NCBI RefSeq assembly: GCF_001866655.1
Contig: NZ_MLYR01000081.1
Coordinates: forward strand, 1 to 38,499
DNA from: Bacillus sp. MUM 116
Lineage (GTDB): Bacteria > Bacillota > Bacilli > Bacillales > Cytobacillaceae
Direction of reading: 5' to 3'
Length of the DNA stretch: 38,499 bases
A model generated the notes under the pieces. That model searched no databases and had not been told where the DNA came from. It saw only the letters and a list, made by a program, of their open reading frames with translations. Made by a program: the position numbers and the translations under genes. Below, in pieces: positions 25,231 to 33,148 of the stretch (positions within the stretch are counted from its first letter, which is position 1; each line of letters starts with the position of its first letter).

Positions 25231-26178
25231 TTGGCTGATAAACGAACTGGCAAGCGTGTAAAAACCGTTAGGACATTAAGGAAATCCGCAAACAATCTCG
25301 ATACTTTATTTCAGACATTTAAGTCGATAAAAAGAGCGGAGGGGCGCGCGACTGGCACGCTGACTCAATACGAGGATAATTACGGGTATTTTATCGAATA
25401 TTCGAATATCTTGACCGCAACAATATAAAGAGATCGATGACGGTAGGATTATCGCCCGTTACGATTAACACGCGTCTTAAAACATTGCGAGTTATGTTTA
25501 AGTGTCTTGCGGAAGAGGGATTAATCGACCGCAATCCAATGGAAGGAATTAAAAACGTTATGAGCCGGAAGAGGAAATTGTTGTGCTTACTGCGGATGAA
25601 TTAAACGGCTGCTTAACGTACCGAACCAGCGACATTATGCAGAGTTTCGCGATTACGTATTGATGCACTACTTAATCGATTCCATGAGTCGGATAAGTGA
25701 AGCGCTAGGTTTGCGTCATTCAGATGTAGACTTAGACGCGAAGATTGTGACTATTCGGGCCACTATTGCGAAGAGTAGAAAAGCGAGGACCATTGCTTTA
25801 CAACCGGCGACTGCAAGAATGAAGGAACTGATTGCGGAGAACAACGCGGACTTTGATAGCGACTATATTTTTCTTGCAAATTACGGTGAACCGATGACAC
25901 GGGATCATTTCCGCAATAGATTAAATGAATACGCTAAGATAGCCGGCATTACAAAGAATGTTCATCCGCATTTATTCCGGCATACAGCTGCTACTATGTT
26001 TCTTGAGTCAGGCGGGGGTATTCGTCACTTACAATTGCTATTAGGTCACGCGGATTTACGAATGGTATTACGGTATACGCACTTATCAAAGGAATCGCTA
26101 ATAAATCAACATGAGAAGCACTCCGCATTAAATCAGATAACTGGGAAGCTTAATAAACCACGGAAGATAAAACGATAA
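25231..26178 (+). pseudogene. Tyrosine recombinase (integrase) of the island, three frameshifts
   Basis: Remnant of a phage or island integrase next to its tRNA target. Frame 1 (from TTG 25231, AGGAGG upstream) gives the N-terminal part to about 25415. It continues in another frame as SMTVGLSPVTINTRLKTL to about 25560, a third as YEPEEEIVVLTADELNG to about 25615, and a fourth to the stop at 26178. The last part keeps every catalytic residue: R in SRISEALGL, HLFRHTAATM, LLGHADLRM and Y in RYTHLS. Three shifts in 250 nt make a sequencing error unlikely as the only cause. The gene must be inactive, so the island cannot excise by its own enzyme. Confidence 0.85.
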
Positions 26179-26181
26179 CCA

Positions 26182-26213
26182 TTGCGCCACCTTAGCGGGT
26201 GGCGTTTTTTAAT
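26182..26213 (+). terminator. Terminator after the integrase remnant
   Basis: GCGCCACC pairs with GGGTGGCG (TTAGC loop), followed by TTTTTT. Confidence 0.85.
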
Positions 26214-26312
26214 TTAGCCGTTATTAAACTAACTGGGAGTTGAAGAAAAAATTAGAATTTTATGGTAAAATATTGTTTAGATGGTTACAATACGCGCTAA
26301 GGAGGATTTGGA

Positions 26313-26804
26313 ATGAACAGAACGGAATCGTTACTTCAAAACTGGGACTTTTGCTACGATAAAGAAGATTGGTATCCGCCGCTCGCTGACGCCCTCAAAG
26401 CGCTTACAGCGGAGCAAGCAGATTGGCGACCGGCTGGCGAGCATGCGAACTCGATTTGGGAGACAGTTGAGCATTTGATTTTTTACAAGGAACGGTTACT
26501 CAAAAGAATTACCGGTGAGGAATCGCAGTATCCGGAAGGGTTGACGAATGACGATACGTTCGCAGTCGCTTCGAAAACGGAGAGCGATTGGGATGCCACG
26601 CAAAATAGACTAAAAAGCGTCCATCTTGGCATCAGTAAGCGTATTACGAATTTAAACGTTGACCAATTGCAAGCTCTTGTTACTAATCGTCCATTAGACG
26701 AGTGGCTGAACAGCCTCATTCTCCATGACGCTTATCATACGGGCCAAATTATCTTGATCCGCAAGTTGCAAGGCTCTTGGCCATCGCGCCGCTCTTTTGA
26801 ATAG
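26313..26804 (+). CDS. DinB-family four-helix-bundle protein
   Basis: 163 residues with the DinB/YfiT-like layout: an N-terminal helix, WETVEHLIFYKERLLKRI with the first metal His, and LILHDAYHTGQIILIRKL with the HxxxH pair typical of the divalent-metal site. The family includes thiol-dependent transferases and detoxifying enzymes; this member's reaction is unknown. AAGGAGGATTTGG gives a clean start. Base composition is richer in G+C than the neighbours, in line with transfer. It is followed by an SRPBCC remnant, a partner often seen beside DinB genes. Confidence 0.85.
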   Translation: MNRTESLLQNWDFCYDKEDWYPPLADALKALTAEQADWRPAGEHANSIWETVEHLIFYKERLLKRITGEESQYPEGLTNDDTFAVASKTESDWDATQNRLKSVHLGISKRITNLNVDQLQALVTNRPLDEWLNSLILHDAYHTGQIILIRKLQGSWPSRRSFE

Positions 26805-26873
26805 GGCAAAAAATTGCACTGCAGTTACAAAGAAGGAACAATGAACATGCCCAATGACCACAAAGGAGGAACA

Positions 26874-27063
26874 ATGAACATGGCCACATCTGAACCGGAG
26901 TTTACCATTACCCGCACCCTGAATGCCCGCCGCGAGCTCGTGTGGCGCGCCTGAACCGAGGAGAAGGAACTCGTCGACTGGTTGCCTTCTACACCCCGGG
27001 GATCAGTACGTGTACGACGGGTGGTCCGATGCACTCGACACGATTGTGAAAAAATATACTTAA
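26874..27063 (+). pseudogene. AHSA1/SRPBCC-domain gene, internally deleted
   Basis: The start MNMATSEPEFTITRTLNARR and ELVWRA match the beginning of AHSA1-type lipid or ligand-binding proteins. A TGA at 26952 replaces the expected Trp, reading continues as TEEKELVDWL, then the frame shifts and about 70-80 residues are missing. The family-like ending GDQYVYDGWSDALDTIVKKY (stop 27061-27063) is still readable in another frame. The region 26828-26884 upstream is a 33-bp in-frame tandem duplication of the ribosome-binding site and start codons. Confidence 0.7.
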
Positions 27064-27170
27064 ACAAACGGGTGCTTTAGTTTAAGAAAAAATCAACAGC
27101 GGACCTACTAGGGTCCTTTTGAATTGGCGGGCAGCCTCCTGGTCACTTACTTTTATCCATTATGTACAAA

Positions 27171-27214
27171 AAAAGAAGTTGGCAAAAAAACAAACGTTTT
27201 TCACCAACTTCTTT
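27171..27214 (-). terminator. Terminator downstream of the KamA remnant
   Basis: AAAGAAGTTGG and CCAACTTCTTT are perfect arms. On the minus strand the hairpin is followed by TTTTT. Confidence 0.85.
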
Positions 27215-27220
27215 ACTATT

Positions 27221-27690
27221 TTAGTTAGAAGGACGTTTTTTTTGAGGGATAGGAGATAACTCGTTCACGGAGACAACAATATTCATCTTTTTAGTTGGTT
27301 TTTTCCAAAATTGTTCGTTATTTGGTAAGTCATCAAACCAGGAAGCAGTTGGTGGACAGTCCAAGATCATCAGCTCTCCATATTCCCCATCACGCGATTG
27401 GTGATATTTAAGATATGCCTTCCCATTCTCAATCGCGAGAATTTCAATTTTTCCAGATGTATGACTCATTACTAATTTGACTCGTTTGCCGAGGCCAGAG
27501 GTTTTAGCCTTCGCTTCCTCCACGATATGATATACCTGTTCCAATGGTAGAACAAACGAAGAGTTTCCGGCTACAGGACGATTTACAAAAAAATAGTAAG
27601 GAGTCACTCCAGCCCAAGATAGTTTATCTAACAGATTACCAAGAACATTTGGATCATCGTTTATTCCCTTTACAAATCCGTAGAATAAGT
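27221..27690 (-). pseudogene. C-terminal fragment of a KamA-family radical SAM protein (lysine 2,3-aminomutase-like)
   Basis: On the minus strand, recognisable sequence begins near 27690 as FVKGINDDPNVLGNLLDKLS, then WAGVTPYYFFVNRPVAGN, a typical end of the KamA barrel. It runs through LVMSHTSGKIEI to SPIPQKKRPSN. Upstream of FVKGINDD the resemblance ends and a stop follows. The CxxxCxxC cluster and the first 200-300 residues are therefore gone. A GTG at 27607 could start a 128-residue piece, but it would have no catalytic centre. Confidence 0.75.
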
Positions 27691-27733
27691 AAGAAACTAT
27701 TAAAAGATTTAAACCAAAACTCAGAATAGGGGT

Positions 27734-28278
27734 ATTCAGCTAGACTTATAATTTATCTTTTATTAAAAAACACTTCTCCGGTTTCATTATTGTCCATACA
27801 GACAAGAGACGTATGCGGCAAATAGTTCCCACCTTTCAACAGAGACTCTTTTATGAGATAATCTCCTCAAATAAAAATTTGGGGAGGTTTTTTATTAGGT
27901 AAATAAAATTGCGAAGGGAATGGGAACTTCGAATTATGCCCCTATCAACAGGAACGTCTCTTTTTGACACTCAAAAATATCGCTAAATCCAAGAATGCAG
28001 CCAAATGTAATGTAATCGGTGGATTACGAGAAGGGAAATTTAGTGAAAAGTATGACTTAATTAGGTTTTGTATGTTCGATATTAGATATATTTTGTTGAG
28101 TTTAGGTGGCTATTTTCCATGTTTGGTGGCAGAATGGTGGCAATATCTATGATTTAATTTCAGGTCATTTAAATAAAAATGGAATCAGAAATTTTTAGGT
28201 AATTAAATCTTTAATATAAGTTTGGGATTATTCGGGGTGAACCGTACCATAAGTAAATGAGGTAATTTAATTCCTGTT
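27734..28278. other. Intergenic stretch within the island, no gene recognised
   Basis: About 545 nt. It holds a hairpin at 27862-27892 (CTCCTCAAA / TTTGGGGAG plus TTTTTT), a short frame at 27964-28152 without a ribosome-binding site or family resemblance, and one copy of the GTGAACCGTACCATAA repeat at 28237-28262. Confidence 0.5.
28237..28262 (+). repeat. Dispersed island repeat, copy A
   Basis: Best-preserved copy of the element with core GTGAACCGTACCATAA, followed by GTAAATGAGG. Other copies are at 29093, 30055 and 37745. Confidence 0.5.
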
Positions 28279-28320
28279 ATGATAGGATTTAAAGAGATAT
28301 TGAAAGAGGAAGTGAATGTA

Positions 28321-28677
28321 GTGATAAACATAACTATTCCCAAACCAAGTGTTACCATTACCAAACAGAATAATCCTGAGTTAAGTAATATTTATGGGTT
28401 TACTGATTTTCATCTTATCCCTAGAGATAAGGGTGGTATTTTTATGTTCTATAACAATAAACAAGAGCTATTATTCGTTGGGAAAGCAAGGAAATTGCGA
28501 CAAAGAATTAAAAAGCATTTTGAGGATACTGTATCCCCAATCAAAATGCATAGAGATGAAGTCACTAAAATTGAAGTTTGTGTTATTGAAGACCCTGTAC
28601 ATAGAGAAATATACGAAACGTATATTATTAATGAACTCAAGTCGAAGTACAATATAGACAAGGTGTTTTTTAGGTAA
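28321..28677 (+). CDS. GIY-YIG nuclease family protein
   Basis: About 118 residues from GTG 28321, chosen because AGAGGAA is 8 nt upstream; the frame is open from ATG 28279. The GIY-YIG fold appears as GGIFMFYNNKQELLFVGKA (GIF for GIY, LFVGKA for YIGKA), then RKLRQRIKKHF with the catalytic Arg, and YETYIINELKSKYN with the Glu and Asn. It resembles stand-alone UvrC N-domain-like proteins of Bacilli (YurQ type). It is followed at once by a strong terminator, so it is a single-gene unit. Biological role unknown. Confidence 0.82.
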   Translation: MINITIPKPSVTITKQNNPELSNIYGFTDFHLIPRDKGGIFMFYNNKQELLFVGKARKLRQRIKKHFEDTVSPIKMHRDEVTKIEVCVIEDPVHREIYETYIINELKSKYNIDKVFFR

Positions 28678-28692
28678 AACTTTATCAAGAGA

Positions 28693-28736
28693 GGCGATAG
28701 GTATGGTTAAATAAGAGCATACCTATCGCCTTTTAT
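28693..28736 (+). terminator. Terminator after the GIY-YIG gene
   Basis: A perfect 13-bp stem, GGCGATAGGTATG with CATACCTATCGCC, followed by TTTTATT. Confidence 0.92.
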
Positions 28737-28764
28737 TATTTGATAGATTAAAGGATGAGAACTA

Positions 28765-29023
28765 TTGGATTGTAAACACAAAAAACTAACGACCTATATA
28801 TATACTTACGCCTGTTATGAGGCGGAACGTTCATTGTGTGCTTTAGAAATGCGCTCATTATTTGGGAGTGAGTCTCAAACAAGCATTTTGGAGAGCCTTG
28901 TGAATATTGATCCAACTCGAAGTCCCTTTATTAAGGAAAGAATTGCTGTAATTTATGAGGGGAATTGATCGAGAAATTGTTAAGAAAGGGTCATTTACTC
29001 GCGAAGTGATTGTATGTAAGTAA
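28765..29023 (+). pseudogene. N-terminal fragment of a TRM11-like RNA methyltransferase
   Basis: KKLTTYIYTYACYEAERSLC followed by ALEMRSLFG and DPTRSPFIKERIAVIYEGN matches, from memory, the N-terminal part of a Bacillus TRM11-family SAM-dependent methyltransferase. The frame stops at 28968. Sequence of the same type (IDREIVKKGSFTRE, VCK) resumes in another frame and ends at 29023. The methyltransferase domain is missing. Identification of the family is moderate; its broken state is clear. Confidence 0.55.
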
Positions 29024-29092
29024 ATTATTTTATGAACAGCTTAATCTCACCTCCATTACCACAAATAAATATCCTTATTTTGATATGTAACG

Positions 29093-29118
29093 GAGAATCC
29101 TACCACAAGTAAATGAGG
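29093..29118 (+). repeat. Dispersed island repeat, copy B (diverged)
   Basis: GAGAATCCTACCACAA then GTAAATGAGG; matches copy A in about 20 of 26 positions. Confidence 0.4.
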
Positions 29119-29203
29119 TTTTTAATGGTATAGATAGAAGTCAAGGGGAAAGCTAACAACAGTCAGTCCTACATAATTAAACAGGGCCAAAATATTGAAT
29201 AAA

Positions 29204-29248
29204 AAATAAAGATGGAGCAATAGTTTTACGTTGACTCCATCTTTATTT
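29204..29248 (-). terminator. Terminator of the rluF-like gene
   Basis: A perfect 14-bp stem, AAATAAAGATGGAG with CTCCATCTTTATTT. On the minus strand it follows the stop and runs into T residues. Confidence 0.92.
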
Positions 29249-29250
29249 CT

Positions 29251-29958
29251 TTACCATTCCTTAGGCTCATAGTTTAAATCATGAAATAATTGATTACGCT
29301 CTTTCTTTGATAAGTCTCTCCATTGCCCAACGGGAAGATTACCTAAATGAATATTCATAATTCGAGTTCGCTGCAACCTAAGGACTTCGTAACCAAGTGC
29401 TTCGCACATGCGACGAATTTGGCGGTTTAATCCTTGGGTTAAAATGATTTGAAACTCATAATTAGAAATCTGTACGACTTCACAAGGCAGCGTTTTAGTA
29501 CCTAGAATTTTTACTCCTCCTGCCATTTGCTTTAAAAACTCAGGAGTGATTCGCTTATCAACATTAACAATATATTCTTTTTCATGCTTATTTTCGGCAC
29601 GTAAAATTTCATTTACTATATCTCCATCGTTTGTAAGGAGTATTAATCCATCTGAGTCTTTATCAAGCCGCCCTATATTAAAGATTCTTAAAGGATGGTT
29701 GACTAAATCAATGATATTTCCTTTAACGTGTTTTTCTGTTGTGGTTGTAATCCCTACAGGTTTATTCAAGGCGATATAGACATAATTACTTGCAACTCTT
29801 ATCGGGTTTCCACTAATACGCACATCATCCCCGGGCTCGACTTGGCTGCCTATTTTTGCAATCTTTCCATTAATAGTGACTCTTCCTTCACTAATTAATT
29901 TATCTGCTCCACGCCTAGACGTTTTTCCAGACTCGCTTATATATTTATTAATACGCAT
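29251..29958 (-). CDS. rluF: RsuA/RluF-family rRNA pseudouridine synthase
   Basis: Converts uridine to pseudouridine, for RluF at position 2604 of 23S rRNA. The 235 residues comprise an N-terminal S4 domain ([22 protein letters not shown]), [11 protein letters not shown], and the catalytic stretch [19 protein letters not shown] with the nucleophilic Asp. [21 protein letters not shown] with RIMNIHLG completes the family pattern. Length fits the short RsuA group. It is monocistronic, intact, and lies inside the tRNA-bounded island, where it is probably a paralogue of a core enzyme. Confidence 0.9.
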   Translation of the reverse strand: MRINKYISESGKTSRRGADKLISEGRVTINGKIAKIGSQVEPGDDVRISGNPIRVASNYVYIALNKPVGITTTTEKHVKGNIIDLVNHPLRIFNIGRLDKDSDGLILLTNDGDIVNEILRAENKHEKEYIVNVDKRITPEFLKQMAGGVKILGTKTLPCEVVQISNYEFQIILTQGLNRQIRRMCEALGYEVLRLQRTRIMNIHLGNLPVGQWRDLSKKERNQLFHDLNYEPKEW

Positions 29959-30054
29959 GTTACATACACCCTTAAATAGATATTGTTATTCTAGAATACC
30001 CGATTTCCATGTTATTTTCAAAGATGAATTAAAACCTCATTTTGTTTCGTCACA

Positions 30055-30080
30055 GTGAACCGTATCATAAATAGATGCAG
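30055..30080 (+). repeat. Dispersed island repeat, copy C
   Basis: GTGAACCGTATCATAA then ATAGATG. Preceded at 30031 by AAAACCTCATTTT, the reverse complement of the AAATGAGGTTT end of copies A and B. Confidence 0.45.
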
Positions 30081-30140
30081 ATTTTTATAATAATCATTGT
30101 CATATTACGTACGATGTGAATCTTTCAGCTTTTAAAAAAA

Positions 30141-30195
30141 ATAAGCTGGCCAAGTCATTTTTTTTTGACTTATCTTGGCCAGCTTATCTTTTTTG
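30141..30195. terminator. Long hairpin with flanking T run
   Basis: ATAAGCTGGCCAAG (30141-30154) and CTTGGCCAGCTTAT (30174-30187) pair perfectly, followed by CTTTTTT. It could end transcripts from either side. Confidence 0.8.
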
Positions 30196-30474
30196 TCTGG
30201 AATGCTTAAAGTATTCGATATAGCAAATTGTCCGGTCATATAAAAAAGTATAAAAAACAATGTATTTCACTAGTGTTGCATAAATAATGCCGCAATTTTC
30301 AGCAAAACCATTATTCCCTCATTAGCCAAAATGGGAAATACATAATTAAGGGTAGTTCCATCGATTTAGAAATTTATTCACAAATAGACCGGGGGTTCTC
30401 CCGTCGATTTCAAAATCGATTCACCTTCATCGTTCATTTCTTTGATTATTTGATTAACTCATGATATTGAGTAT

Positions 30475-30957
30475 TTATTCAACATGAATGGGTCCACCAG
30501 AGATTGGTTGCCATTCAGTTGGTTCATTCTTATAACATAGAGCCATCCAATAATAATGGGCAGGTTTTGTCAGCCCATGCGCCGAGCTGTGCCAGACCCC
30601 GCGATGAAGAACGGCAACTTGTCCAGGACGAAGAAGGACAGGAACAATTTCATTTGCATTTGGAGCGTTTTCATTGGTAGCGGGAGCAACCAAGAACACA
30701 ATAGGTTCGTTCTGACAAAATAGTGCTTCTTGTGTATGCATGTGGCGTTCCATTTCATGGGCAGTAAAAGGAACCCCACTGCCGAATGTGTAACCGAGGC
30801 TAGCTAGAGAGTCAATAACAGGAATTGCAGTATTGGTGTCCTCCCAACCATCACCGGAACTTTGGTTAACCCAGCCAGTTCCTTTGGAAGGAGATGTCAT
30901 ATTGTAGAGGATTCCAAACTCTTGAAAATTAATAGATGTAATTTCAACAGGTTTCAT
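30475..30957 (-). CDS. Ureidoglycolate lyase (AllA)-like cupin protein
   Basis: 160 residues. The pattern FTAHEMERHMHTQEALF (residues 64-80) recalls the HELERH-x-x-GTQAF of AllA, and VLHRGVWHSSAHG (116-128) recalls YHRGVWHHPL. Both contribute to the cupin metal/active site. AllA releases urea from ureidoglycolate; related proteins may cleave other N-C bonds or bind other polar ligands. It is the second gene of a two-gene minus-strand unit, 22 nt after the PfkB kinase, and faces the BtpA gene. With no other allantoin genes nearby, a role on a related but different substrate is likely. Family moderate to good, reaction unknown. Confidence 0.72.
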   Translation of the reverse strand: MKPVEITSINFQEFGILYNMTSPSKGTGWVNQSSGDGWEDTNTAIPVIDSLASLGYTFGSGVPFTAHEMERHMHTQEALFCQNEPIVFLVAPATNENAPNANEIVPVLLRPGQVAVLHRGVWHSSAHGLTKPAHYYWMALCYKNEPTEWQPISGGPIHVE

Positions 30958-30979
30958 TTTGCCTCAACCTTTCTAATTG

Positions 30980-31939
30980 TTATTTAAGGATGGCGAAACG
31001 TTCAAAGTCTTCACTGTGTTCCTTTATGAATTGGAATACAGCCTCCGTTCCGCAAGCCCCGGCTCTGCCGCCCATAATGGTGACTGCACGAGCAGCTGCA
31101 AAGTTAGCAAATTCCGCTGAAAGTTGAATGTTTTCGGTACGTCTATAGGCATATAGGAAAGAACTACAGAAGGTATCTCCAGCTCCGGTAACGTCCGTTA
31201 TTGGCACGTTAATACCTTTTACAGTAAATTCGTTATGTGCTGTAAATATTCGACATCCCTTTTCCGCATAAGTAACAACGATCATCTGAATCCCTTTTTG
31301 GAATAAAAATTGTTTGGTTTCTTCTTCGGTTTTATTGCGCATTAGATTGTTGAATCCGGTTTCATTTACAAAAAGAGTGTCGACATAAGCAAAAAGCTGA
31401 TCTTCTCCGGGCTGGAGATCGGCGACATCAAGATCACACCATATTTTTGATCCGTTAGCGTTTGCTTTGGAGAGGATACCTGCTGCATCTAGATCACCAC
31501 AGCAAAGTGGTTTCAATTCGCAAAAGTTGGAATAGATATATTCCGCATTACAGATTGCGTCTAATGTTTCCGAAGTAATCTCAAGACGTTGGATACCCAT
31601 GGTAGGAATAAATACCGTATGTTCGTTTTCTGCTAGAATAATAATGGTCTTAGAATCAGGTAAAGAATCATCTCGAATAATATAAGTGGTATCAATTCCA
31701 GCATCTCGTAAATTCTCACAAAGTTGTTGTGAAATGAAACCGTTATTCAAAGCTGATAAAAATTTAGCAGGTTGTAGATAACTGGCATAGACACTTGCTG
31801 CATTGGCAATCATTCCACCCATTTGTGCGGGTAGTGCATGAACGATGACTTTATCGCGCAGGTTTGGAAAGTACGCAGCACTATAATATTCATCCAAAGC
31901 TATATCCCCAATAAAAAATGTGTACCCCTGGTGATCCAT
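30980..31939 (-). CDS. PfkB-family sugar (or nucleoside-like) kinase
   Basis: 319-residue ribokinase-fold kinase with the substrate-lid region AQMGGMIANAASVYASYL (signature 1, about 38-55), a V/E-rich core, and signature 2 DVTGAGDTFCSSFLYAY at 249-265 with catalytic Asp 255. All key residues are present, so it should be active, phosphorylating a hydroxymethyl or ring hydroxyl group. First gene of the minus-strand unit with the AllA-like gene; GGAGC precedes the ATG. Divergent from the BtpA gene across a palindrome-rich 366-nt region, which implies shared control by the GntR protein. Confidence 0.88.
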   Translation of the reverse strand: MDHQGYTFFIGDIALDEYYSAAYFPNLRDKVIVHALPAQMGGMIANAASVYASYLQPAKFLSALNNGFISQQLCENLRDAGIDTTYIIRDDSLPDSKTIIILAENEHTVFIPTMGIQRLEITSETLDAICNAEYIYSNFCELKPLCCGDLDAAGILSKANANGSKIWCDLDVADLQPGEDQLFAYVDTLFVNETGFNNLMRNKTEEETKQFLFQKGIQMIVVTYAEKGCRIFTAHNEFTVKGINVPITDVTGAGDTFCSSFLYAYRRTENIQLSAEFANFAAARAVTIMGGRAGACGTEAVFQFIKEHSEDFERFAILK

Positions 31940-32305
31940 ACAAAGAGCTCCTTTTCTTTAAATTTTGAGTTGAGTATATCATGATTATTTGATGAATACA
32001 ACGTGTTAATACGACTTAAAATATATTAATACGTTTATATGGAAAATGATAGACGGGGGAAAATAAGTCGTGTTAAGATGTATTAAGAGAGGAGGACAAA
32101 AGATTCACAATAATAGGGTCCCTATTATTGGAAGTGACTTTAGATTGTTGTTGCAATCGGTTTCTTCTTAATTACAATCATAATGATTAGTCAGCTGGCG
32201 AAGGAACTTGGATTGGCAATAGTATCTAGTATCGCAGGGATATTATTGTATTCCCGATCCGTCGTAAATAAATTACCACCGGAAACCAGCGGAATGGAGA
32301 GTAAG
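31940..32305. promoter_or_regulatory. Divergent control region with repeated operator-like half sites and a 23-nt palindrome
   Basis: TTAATACGACTTA (32006-32018) and TAAGTCGTGTTAA (32064-32076) are inverted copies with one mismatch. CGTGTTAATACG (32002-32013) is itself a near-dyad, and TATTAATACG recurs at 32024-32033. A perfect palindrome with 11-nt arms (CAATAATAGGG / CCCTATTATTG, centre T at 32119) lies at 32108-32130, just after an orphan AGAGGAGG Shine-Dalgarno. Likely binding sites for the GntR/UTRA regulator encoded at 33149. Confidence 0.6.
32144..32305 (+). pseudogene. Residual tail of a membrane-protein gene fused in frame to btpA
   Basis: In the btpA frame, upstream of its likely start, the sequence reads IVVAIGFFLITIIMISQLAK then LAIVSSIAGILLYSRSVVNK. 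This is hydrophobic and not BtpA-like. No start signal for it exists, but an AGAGGAGG Shine-Dalgarno stands at 32088-32095 without a start codon at the right distance. I read this as the end of a deleted transporter or other membrane gene. Alternatively, a small untranslated leader is mimicking a frame. Confidence 0.35.
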
Positions 32306-33043
32306 ATGAGTGGTAAAGGAAATTTCATAGATTTATTTAGAAGCGAAAAGCCAATTATGGGGATGTTACACCTTAAAGGCGGCAATGAAGGTAACATGCT
32401 GGAAATCGCAAAAAAAGAGATTAATTTATTAGTTGAAAATGGTGTTAATGCAATTATAGTGGAGAACTATTTTGGCTCAGTAGAGGATGTTGCAACAGTA
32501 CTAGATTATCTTCAACGTGAAAAGAATCATATCGTCTATGGTGTTAACGTTCTTGATCATGATGATCTAGCGTTTGAATTTGCTAATAAATACGGGGCGA
32601 AATTCATACAATTAGACTCAGTTGCAGGACACCTCACACCAGAAGAAGATGTGATCTTCAATGAGAAAATGAAAACATGGCGCAAGGAATCATCAGCATT
32701 TGTTATGGGTGGTGTGCGATTTAAGTATCAGCCTTACAAATCTGGACGTTCCCTTGAGGAGGACTTGGAAATCGGAATAACAAGATGTGATGCTGTTGTT
32801 GTAACAGGGGATGGGACTGGTATGCAGACTCCAATCGACAAAATCAAGGAATTCAGAAGGATGATTAAGGACTTTCCGTTAGTTATCGGAGCAGGTATGA
32901 CCCCAGAAAATAGTGCAGAGCAATTGGAAGTTGCTAATGGAGCAATCGTTGGGAGTTACTTCAAGGATACCTATACAGACAACGGTGATATGGATGCTTC
33001 TCATGTACGACTTTTTATGGAAGCTGTAAAAGGTTGTAGGTAA
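32306..33043 (+). CDS. BtpA/SgcQ-family TIM-barrel protein
   Basis: 245 residues from ATG 32306; GGAG is 6 nt upstream and the family pattern starts here. The frame is open further up to 32144. Family marks: PIMGMLHLKGG, LLVENGVNAIIVENYFG, YGVNVLDHD, GAKFIQLDSVAGH, VVVTGDGTGMQTP and PLVIGAGMTPENSAEQL, with the glycine-rich phosphate-binding end of a TIM barrel. BtpA was named for photosystem I assembly, but non-photosynthetic members such as SgcQ sit in sugar-use clusters; their reaction is not settled. First plus-strand gene of the cluster, ahead of the GntR regulator. Confidence 0.82.
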   Translation: MSGKGNFIDLFRSEKPIMGMLHLKGGNEGNMLEIAKKEINLLVENGVNAIIVENYFGSVEDVATVLDYLQREKNHIVYGVNVLDHDDLAFEFANKYGAKFIQLDSVAGHLTPEEDVIFNEKMKTWRKESSAFVMGGVRFKYQPYKSGRSLEEDLEIGITRCDAVVVTGDGTGMQTPIDKIKEFRRMIKDFPLVIGAGMTPENSAEQLEVANGAIVGSYFKDTYTDNGDMDASHVRLFMEAVKGCR

Positions 33044-33148
33044 TTGACGGGGGGAGATCAAATATGGGATTATCAGTTTATCAGCTAGTAGGGTATGTAT
33101 ATCGGTAGCTGAAATTCGATTTGATCTTGAGGATTAAAGGAGCATTAA

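Larger units (their letters stand above)
29960..30474. other. Intergenic stretch, no gene recognised
   Basis: About 515 nt between the rluF-like gene and the AllA-like gene. It holds a GTGAACC repeat copy at 30055-30080, the hairpin at 30141-30187, and at 30358-30426 two related 20-nt blocks (TCGATTTAGAAATTTATTCAC and TCGATTTCAAAATCGATTCAC patterns) flanking GGGGGTTCTCCCG. No start signal with a credible frame. Confidence 0.5.

Noticed and set aside
27544..27729. Plus-strand 61-codon frame
   Set aside because: It is antisense to the KamA remnant, whose family resemblance on the minus strand is clear.
27964..28152. 62-codon frame in the island gap
   Set aside because: No Shine-Dalgarno, no family resemblance and a mixed composition; not supported as a gene.
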